From assembly GCA_031841125.1 (NCBI GenBank), contig CM063109.1:24709321-24773320 (forward strand): a stretch of DNA of 64,000 nt, in the 5' to 3' direction. The notes beneath the pieces are model-generated. The model was given only the letters and a program-made list of their open reading frames with translations, ran no database searches and was not told the DNA's origin. Position numbers and translations under genes: made by a program. Below, piece after piece: positions 58,411-64,000 of the stretch (the stretch's first letter is position 1; each line of letters starts with the position of its first letter). The DNA is from Acanthococcus lagerstroemiae. Taxonomy: Eukaryota; Arthropoda; Insecta; Hemiptera; Eriococcidae.

Positions 58411-58637
58411 CATACATTTTTGTTGGAACGTGTCTATGCTTATCTACCGTCGAGCGATACATACTATCCTACCTATCTATACACCTAGTACCTGTTTTGA
58501 TAATTTTCACTCACTTCACTGTTGTATCGATCTATTTAATACACGCACGTCTACATAACGTTCTCGACTCATTACTTTTCGAACCTAAGAATTTACAGTA
58601 TTGTTAGGTCGCAAAACTACTGCTAGTTTAACAAAAG
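58411..58637. other. Spacer between divergent Penelope pieces
   Basis: No further homology is readable. Confidence 0.4.
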
Positions 58638-59160
58638 TATTACGAACAAACAGAAGGCCTAGCAATGGGGTCACTACTGTCACCCATTCTAGCCAAAATA
58701 TACTTGAACATCTTTCAAAATGACCTACTAAACAACAGCAAACACAAGAAAAATATAAAGCTATGGACAAGATATGTAGACGACATATTAATCATCTAGA
58801 CAGGAACAGACAGACCACTAGACCGATTCCTCACGGTGACAAATAACTTAAACAACAAGAAACATACAGTTCACGATGGAAAAGGGCAATAAGACCAGAA
58901 ATTACCTCGACGACCAGGGACATAACAACCACAAACTGACAGAAAAGTACAAAATCCTATACATAGAAAACAACACAGGGAAAAGAAAATTAAGAGAACT
59001 AGAGATAATAAAAAGCGAGAACCTATTTAAATTAAAAACATAACACTCCCTGATTGGACAGACTACACAACCACAGACAACCAATAAGAACACACCAATA
59101 GGTTTACCACACGGTACTACACATTGCTATAAATACAAGACCAATAAAAAGAAATTGTAG
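58638..59160 (+). pseudogene. Penelope-like element relic, catalytic RT part
   Basis: The plus strand has YYEQTEGLAMGSLLSPILAK and WTRYVDDILII, the GLAMGSPLSP and YVDD motifs typical of Penelope-like RTs. A stop follows at 58799. Then come DRPLDRFLTVTNNLNNKKH and NYLD-like residues. The terminal part (59040-59160) has CCAATAAG, CTATAAATAC and AATTGTAGGGAACTCCTC. No GIY-YIG endonuclease is seen. Catalytic aspartates remain but the frame is broken. Confidence 0.8.
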
Positions 59161-59190
59161 GGAACTCCTCTAAAGATGGCATCCATGTAT

Positions 59191-59542
59191 GGGCGTCATT
59201 CATGAACGACTTGAACCCGTTCCGTTCTCGTTCACTATATGAAAACAACGCATTCATGTTCACGTTCCGTTCATTTCAGACATGAAGTCGTTCCCGTTCC
59301 GTTCCTCGTTCACAAAAAACCCTATGAACGACCTGGAACAAGTCGTTCTTGAACGGAAATTGCAGGCATGCATAGGCGTCGTGCGTGAACGACTTGAACT
59401 CGTTCCTTTTCTCGTTCACTTTGAAAACAACTCGTTCATGTTCCGTTCATTTCAGACATGAAGTCGTTTCCGTTCCGTTCCTCGTTCACAAAAATACCGG
59501 TGAACGACCGGGAACAAGTCCTTCTTGAACGGAACGACGCCC
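59191..59542. repeat. 183-bp tandem GAAC/GTTC repeat
   Basis: GGCGTC..TG.GTGAACGACTTGAAC-type units start at 59192 and 59375. Each has TCGTTCAC, CATTTCAGACATGAAGTCGT and GAACGACC.GGAACAAGTC, so each unit also folds on itself (GAACGA against TCGTTC). The whole begins GGGCGTC and ends GACGCCC. Confidence 0.8.
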
Positions 59543-59653
59543 AAGCATGCCGGGGAATAACAGCCGAAAGCGCTATGGACAACAGAAACAAAAATGTAAA
59601 TTGGCACACCCTAAAAACAAAGTACCAGAAAAAGGAACCTAGATCATACACAA

Positions 59654-59986
59654 CCCGATGCGCAAAAACCCTCCGGTTACCCACGGAAAAGTTACCCTTT
59701 TGTAATCCTTCGATTACCCGGGTAACTGAAGTGATTCCAAAGGTAACTGACGGGTATGTTACCCACCACGTAAACAGAGTATTCTGATTGCCTGTTCCAT
59801 AAACTGTCATTTAGCCAATCAGAACGCTTCGTTTGGATGGTGGGTAACTGGTAACCCTCTAGTTACCAATGTAGCCCTATAGTTATCCATCAGTTACCCT
59901 CGGAAACACTTCAGTTACCCGGGTAATCGAAGGGTTACAAATGGGTAACGTTTCCGCGCGTAACTGGCGGGTTTTTGCGCATCGGG
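59654..59986. mobile_element. 333-bp foldback element rich in GTTACC/GGTAAC
   Basis: The ends are CCCGATGCGCAAAAACCC and its reverse complement. The arms of about 105 bp remain similar (CTTCGATTACCCGGGTAACT in both). The centre holds ATTTAGCCAATCAGAACG. The 109- and 124-codon frames here are translations of the palindrome. Confidence 0.85.
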
Positions 59987-60774
59987 AAGATAGTTGGTTA
60001 GACATACTCATTAATTATTCTTCGTCCCGAATTAAAGGCAACGACACTTGGGTGGCAAATACATATCAAGGAGTTATATCCGCGAAAAAACTATATACGA
60101 AAAACATTGAGCCGACTTAATTCTCGGTATTAAGTTCGGAATTTCAACTCCCATTGATAGAAAAAAAACCGACAAGTGTTTCCACGGTTTCCTTCTTTTT
60201 TTTTTTTAATTTCTCCTAATTCGAGTATCCTTTCGTACGCCTCCGCCACTAATATGATTCTTTTTTCCCGGCACATTTCTTTTCTCGTACTGCCATCGTC
60301 GGAACAACCACTTTATTTTTATTTTTTCCCTCTCGAACTCTTTAATTTTCCGGACCTTGCACAGTACCCGAACAACGCTAAGCTTTTATCCAGAAGGCTT
60401 TCAGGAATGCTCTCGTTTTATCGCCATAAACGAATTTGTATCCTCTCTGTTTTCATTGACACACGGGGACTCGGGGCGTATTTCTTCAGTTCGCCTTTGT
60501 GGCTGCGCGAGACAATGAAGATTAGCTGGCCTTTTATATAGGCCAGGAAATACCGACGAGCACACCGCCGAAGTTTTATGGGATTTTCCATGCGTCCTCG
60601 GTCACACGCATAATTCTACGGAATGGCGTGGGCTGGGATACAAGCTGGCATGTAGGAGGAAATAGCTTGGAGGTAGACAACATTTCCATAAGTAACCAAA
60701 TTCTTCTGAGTCAACAAACATACATCGCGATTGGCTAAAATAGTAGAACGCCTTTTTATTACGTGTAAATGAAG
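59987..60774. other. Unassigned, partly CpG-bearing
   Basis: No repeat is recognised. About 60300-60650 is CpG-bearing and looks unique. The 121-codon plus-strand frame (60176-60541) has no known domain and is not called. Confidence 0.4.
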
Positions 60775-61013
60775 CATCAAAAGGTGGTGGACGTTCGGTC
60801 CGGCATATCGCGTTCCCTAGCTTTCTCCATCACTTGATTCATAGCAAATATGTGGTCCCTGTTGAGAGCCCTTTTTTGAACCCCGCTTGCTCCAAGTGTT
60901 GCTGCTAATCTAGAGTATTGTACATCCTATTTTTTAGTACTTTTGAGATAATTTTGCTTACGTTCGATGTCAGGCTTACAGGACGATAGTTGCTTAAGTT
61001 ACTTCTATCCCTT
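60775..61013 (-). pseudogene. LINE RT fragment
   Basis: The minus strand encodes KRDRSNLSNYRPVSLTSNVS and KIISKVLKNRMYNTL, then after a stop GVQKRALNRDHIFAINQVME. NYRP(I/V)SL...K..S and the following DHIF.INQ..E are conserved RT block 1-2 residues of LINEs. Only this short section survives. Confidence 0.8.
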
Positions 61014-61015
61014 TT

Positions 61016-61100
61016 ATAATAATAATAATAATAATAATAAGATTTATTGCCCCTTCCAACAGCCAGTCGGCCTATTACAGGAGAAGGGTACATATAAATA
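61016..61100 (-). mobile_element. (TAA)n microsatellite and LINE/SINE 3' end
   Basis: A (TAA)n tract (61016-61040) is followed by GATTTATTGCCCCTTCCAAC and CAGTCGGCCTATTACAG. Read on the minus strand this is a 3' end with a (TTA)n tail abutting the RT fragment, as if inserted there. The element's other end is not identified. Confidence 0.5.
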
Positions 61101-62561
61101 CAATAATGTTTCATGATGATTGATACAAGAAAATTAGTGTGATTGTGTAACTGAACAGAAGAAGAAAAGCAACTAATTATAATAATAGTAATAAAATAGG
61201 AATTGAGAATTGAGACTAACTATCCGCACTGAGTGGCCCCCTCCCCTCCCCTCTCGTCTTGGAACCCATCGAGGTCTGCCGTCTTTTCTAATCTTCTCTG
61301 ATGTTGGAGTTTAAGTTTTAAAATTTTCAGATTCCACAATCCTGGCAACTCTTTTTTGGATATTTTTGCGATCTAAAAGAAAAAAGTCAATTTTGAAATT
61401 TTTGGATGTACAATTCTATTATACAAGTGACTGGCTCTGCTCATAGTAGATTCCTTATAACTGTTAGAATGTGCCTTTATTGTATCAAAAAGATCACGGG
61501 ATCATCGGTGAAATGATGGTACCCGAAAATATATTTCTTTTAGGATATTCTCATCACTTCTTATTATAGATAATGTCATGCAGTAGTAATAACGAGTTGA
61601 TCAATCTACGTTTTTCCAGGCTTGTAATTTCGAACCCCTGTCTTAATTCAACATAAATAATCTCGCTTGGATAATAGGAAAAAAGCTTGAAGTATAGATA
61701 CTTCAAGAAACGTTTTTGAATTTTTTCAAATTTCAGATTTCAGATTTAGTCCATTGATTAGGTAAGGTATTTTTCCTGACTATTATCGTAGACAGAATAA
61801 TTAACAAATTAATGCAACAAAAAAGTACAGACACTGAACCAACAACCACAAAAACAGACATACGCAGGAGAGGGTTCAGGTACATTTTCCCGAATCCGTT
61901 TTCCCGACAGGACATTTCCCCGACAAGAAATTGCCCCGGTATCCTTTTTCCCGTCACCTGTAATCCCGACACCGTTTTCCCGACTAATTTTTTCCCGACA
62001 CAAAAATCTCACAATTACCGAACCTAACTTTTTTTTTCACTCTCCCCACCACCATTTGATTCTATGTGACGTCACCTTACTCGGACAAATATTTTATATC
62101 TACTAACCTAAACCTTTTTTTTTTTTTTTTTTTTTTTTTGTCTACCCGGGTTGATCGAAAGACCATACCACGGAGCCTCCCCTTCTCCCCCCACTATTGG
62201 AGCGGGGCTCTGATGAGGGGCATGCATTTTAATGATACCTCATGTCACCTTATTAACCACAGAAATCGTTCCTGGGTAATGTGGTGATATGTCTGTATTA
62301 CCTCTATCTATCTCTATATAGCCTAGCATATTCTATTTATACGTCTAATCCGGTGTATTCTTTTCAGCAGGAACAGCCGCAGTGCAGACAAAAACTTGTC
62401 CACAACAACAGTCCCGCCCAGGCCGGCACCCACTCTTATACTCACTGATAGGGTACATTATTTTGTTGTCCATGGCTGTCATTGGCCCACCCTCAGCTGT
62501 TCAACGCAACATTATCAGAGGGGTGGACTCCCCCCAGCTCCACAACACGACATATGTAGAC
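61101..62561. other. Unassigned, with TTTTCCCGAC repeats
   Basis: At about 61880-62010, TTTTCCCGAC-like pieces recur every 15-25 bp in degenerate form. CCGAACCTAACTTTTTTTTT at 62017 reappears at 63627. A poly-T run of about 27 bases lies at 62113-62139. No gene is seen. Confidence 0.45.
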
Positions 62562-63630
62562 TACTGAGTGCCAGCACCTGTTTCAGCGGCCTCAGCTGCC
62601 CACAGCCGCTTCACACAGTCACGGATGTAAACCCTGCAGCTAGGCCTCAAGAGGTCCAGCTGCGCAGGTCGATCATCGGCAAACAGCGGACACTCTATGA
62701 GGATATGTTCCGCAGTCTGCAGACCGCCACATCCGCATCTGTCAGACACACATCTCTTCATTCTGAAGAGGTATGCCTTGAAGCAGCCATGACCAGTCAG
62801 TCCCTGGGCTAGGTAAAAGTCCACCCCATTGACTCCCTTCGTACTTGGTGTGGTGGGACGTATGGCGATGCACGCATGCCAAAGTGGCCTCTATGACACC
62901 GCACCCCCGGCCGCAGGAACTACCCTTTCGAGCATCGCGTCAGTGACCGGAGGGACGCCTTCGGGCCGGGCCCGAGCCCCCATTTCTACGTGCTGGAACG
63001 GTGCGCGCGTCCTACCAGGGCCACCATGGGGTTCCCTACTGACCGAGGTCCGCACTCCCAGAGCGCTCGCCTGGAAATTTCAGGTCCCCCACGGCCGGAC
63101 GCGCTGCCTCTCTTCACTCACCCCTCACCTCTTCGTCTTGGTCCGTGTGTCGACGCAGGCAGGTGGTGACGACGGGTGAGCCCTGCCAGTGGGTCCGCAG
63201 TGCAGCTGCAGCAGCTCTTCTCTAGGATGGTACAGAGTTCTCCTCCTGTTCGATGGTCGTACTTACTGTGGGAAGTAGTTTTTTGGTCCACTGGCCAGTG
63301 GGTGTATTATCATACCATGTTTGCCAGATTTTGATGCGTGACTTTCCCAACCTTCTCCTCATCACAGTAGCTCATGTTTGTTGCAATTTTGTGGAAGGGG
63401 TGTTCTTTTGTGCTACGAATATGTCACAGCCGATTTTTCTATTGCCAAACAGAGGGGGAGGATACCAGAAATATTACAGGCAGTTAGGTATGGCACAGTT
63501 CTTTACAACCGACCGCACGCAATCACCATTTTTCTGTGCATGCTGTCTATTTTGTTGCGATTTGCCTCGATTCGGTGGGCGAATACTGGACTCCCATAGG
63601 ACATAATGGCATTAACAGTGCCCACCGAAC
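62562..63630 (-). pseudogene. Jockey/R1-like LINE C-terminal relic, split by tail C
   Basis: From the high end on the minus strand: SYGSPVFAHRIEANRNKID, SMHRKMVIACGRL, TVPYLTACNISGILPLCLAI, then RLGKSRIKIWQTWYDN and TPTGQWTKKLLPTVST. The reading breaks at the inserted tail and continues with VDFYLAQGLTGHGCFKAYLF, RCVSDRCGCGGLQTAEHILI and ECPLFADDRPAQLDLL. This order (LYG.P.WA, RT thumb, W....GRWT, FYL.Q.L.GHG.F..YL, C.C....EH.L.ECP) is that of Jockey/R1-group ORF2 C-termini. Frameshifts are present. On its 5' side it is cut off beside a poly-T/A tract. Confidence 0.85.
62847..63256 (-). mobile_element. GC-rich retroposed tail C, copy 7 (longest)
   Basis: A 410-bp copy is bounded by TCGTACTT on both sides (62839-62846 and 63257-63264), precisely where the LINE reading frame breaks. 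On the minus strand its first 100 bp (AACTCTGTACCATCCTAGAG, GCTGCAGCTGC) match the 3' end of the R1-like relic at 21875-21955. The rest matches the other tail copies. Confidence 0.88.
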
Positions 63631-63719
63631 CTAACTTTTTTTTTTTTTTTTCTGACCTAACCCAACCCTTCCGGCACCATTCTTGCTACTGGTACTATTC
63701 GACTGGTTTCAAATATGCA

Positions 63720-64000
63720 CCACAACCTACATTTACGACTTCGGCCGACGTTTAGCCAACTCTCACAAAAAGAATAACGTGAGTGAGGGTTGGCCTAATC
63801 GGTTCAGGGTGGTGATAGGGAAACATTACCCTGATTTGTACTCCACCCTCGCTGAGCTTAAAAAAGAACAGGGCAACACTGAGACCTGTCTCGCCGAATG
63901 AAGTCTTGGGAGGCGGGTTAAGAATTCACCAGGAAAAAGTGGCTTAATCTGCAAGATCGTATTTACACCATAGTGTTGGATTTCGAAGACCATGTCGCCG
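63720..64000 (+). pseudogene. MULE-like transposase C-terminal fragment
   Basis: The plus strand reads KKNNVSEGWPNRFRVVIGKH, YPDLYSTLAELKKEQGNTET and CLAE before a TGA. It then continues in frame after the stop with SLGRRVKNSPGKSGLIC. NN..EGW..RF...GKHHP...L...L.KEQ..TE is the conserved C-terminal block of MULE-type transposases. The 5' part is absent from the visible upstream sequence, and the window ends shortly after. Confidence 0.75.

Noticed and set aside
59436..59810. 124- and 109-codon overlapping frames on opposite strands
   Set aside because: They lie in the GAAC tandem and the GTTACC foldback. Opposite-strand openness reflects the palindromic sequence.
60176..60541. 121-codon Phe/Ser/Leu-rich frame
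   Set aside because: It begins in a poly-T stretch and has no known domain. Read as non-coding.
63253..63606. 117-codon plus-strand frame
   Set aside because: It is antisense to the minus-strand LINE relic, which has clear family motifs in the same bases.

Overview
This window looks like nuclear DNA from an animal, most probably an arthropod. It is AT-rich, has no operon-like gene organisation, and no host gene could be confirmed. It is built largely from decayed transposable elements: several non-LTR retrotransposons (RTE-like and R1/Jockey-like), a Penelope-like element, hAT-like and mariner-like transposases, a MULE-like fragment, tRNA-derived SINEs, MITEs and foldback elements, and satellite arrays. 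The mix, especially R1-type LINEs and the mariner/hAT lineages, fits an insect. CpG-containing unique blocks remind me of hymenopteran non-coding DNA, but that is an impression rather than proof. A gap of exactly 500 Ns lies at 37177-37676.

Layout. 1-3,260: a foldback, a LINE-tail repeat and a 2-kb minisatellite whose halves are inverted, with a hAT MITE inserted. 6,396-9,124: a minus-strand hAT transposase relic split by a nested inverted-repeat element and a SINE. 13,124-19,306: a SINE, GC-rich retroposed tails, and a minus-strand RTE relic split by a 1.25-kb insert that carries a satellite array. 20,655-21,960: an R1-like LINE. 22,738-26,375: a 3.6-kb mariner-like element with inverted repeats of about 950 bp. 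27,395-32,905: a string of LINE relics with repeated 3' tails, split by a pogo/Tigger-like MITE. 35,097-40,553: further LINE and SINE pieces, the gap, a 307-bp tandem duplication and a 146-bp satellite. 45,205-46,170: a possible mitochondrial fragment followed by an inverted copy of the satellite family seen near 16 kb. 49,893-54,790: two LINE relics, then a hAT relic with a MITE carrying a perfect 8-bp target duplication. 55,514-59,986: a 292-bp palindrome, an RTE relic, divergent Penelope halves, a tandem GAAC/GTTC repeat and a GTTACC foldback. 60,775-64,000: an RT fragment, a LINE C-terminus split by a retroposed tail, and a MULE C-terminus at the edge.

The elements are related by nesting rather than by shared function. 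A family of GC-rich tails, probably the 3' UTR of the R1-like LINE, appears seven times as 5'-truncated insertions. Several are flanked by direct repeats of 14-18 bp, and three interrupt other transposons (mariner, RTE LINE, Jockey/R1 LINE). None of the recognised coding regions is intact. The remaining long stretches are unannotated; a few CpG-bearing blocks (about 4.05-4.33, 33.4-34.0, 48.1-49.3, 56.0-56.7 and 60.3-60.65 kb) are the best candidates for conserved host non-coding sequence.
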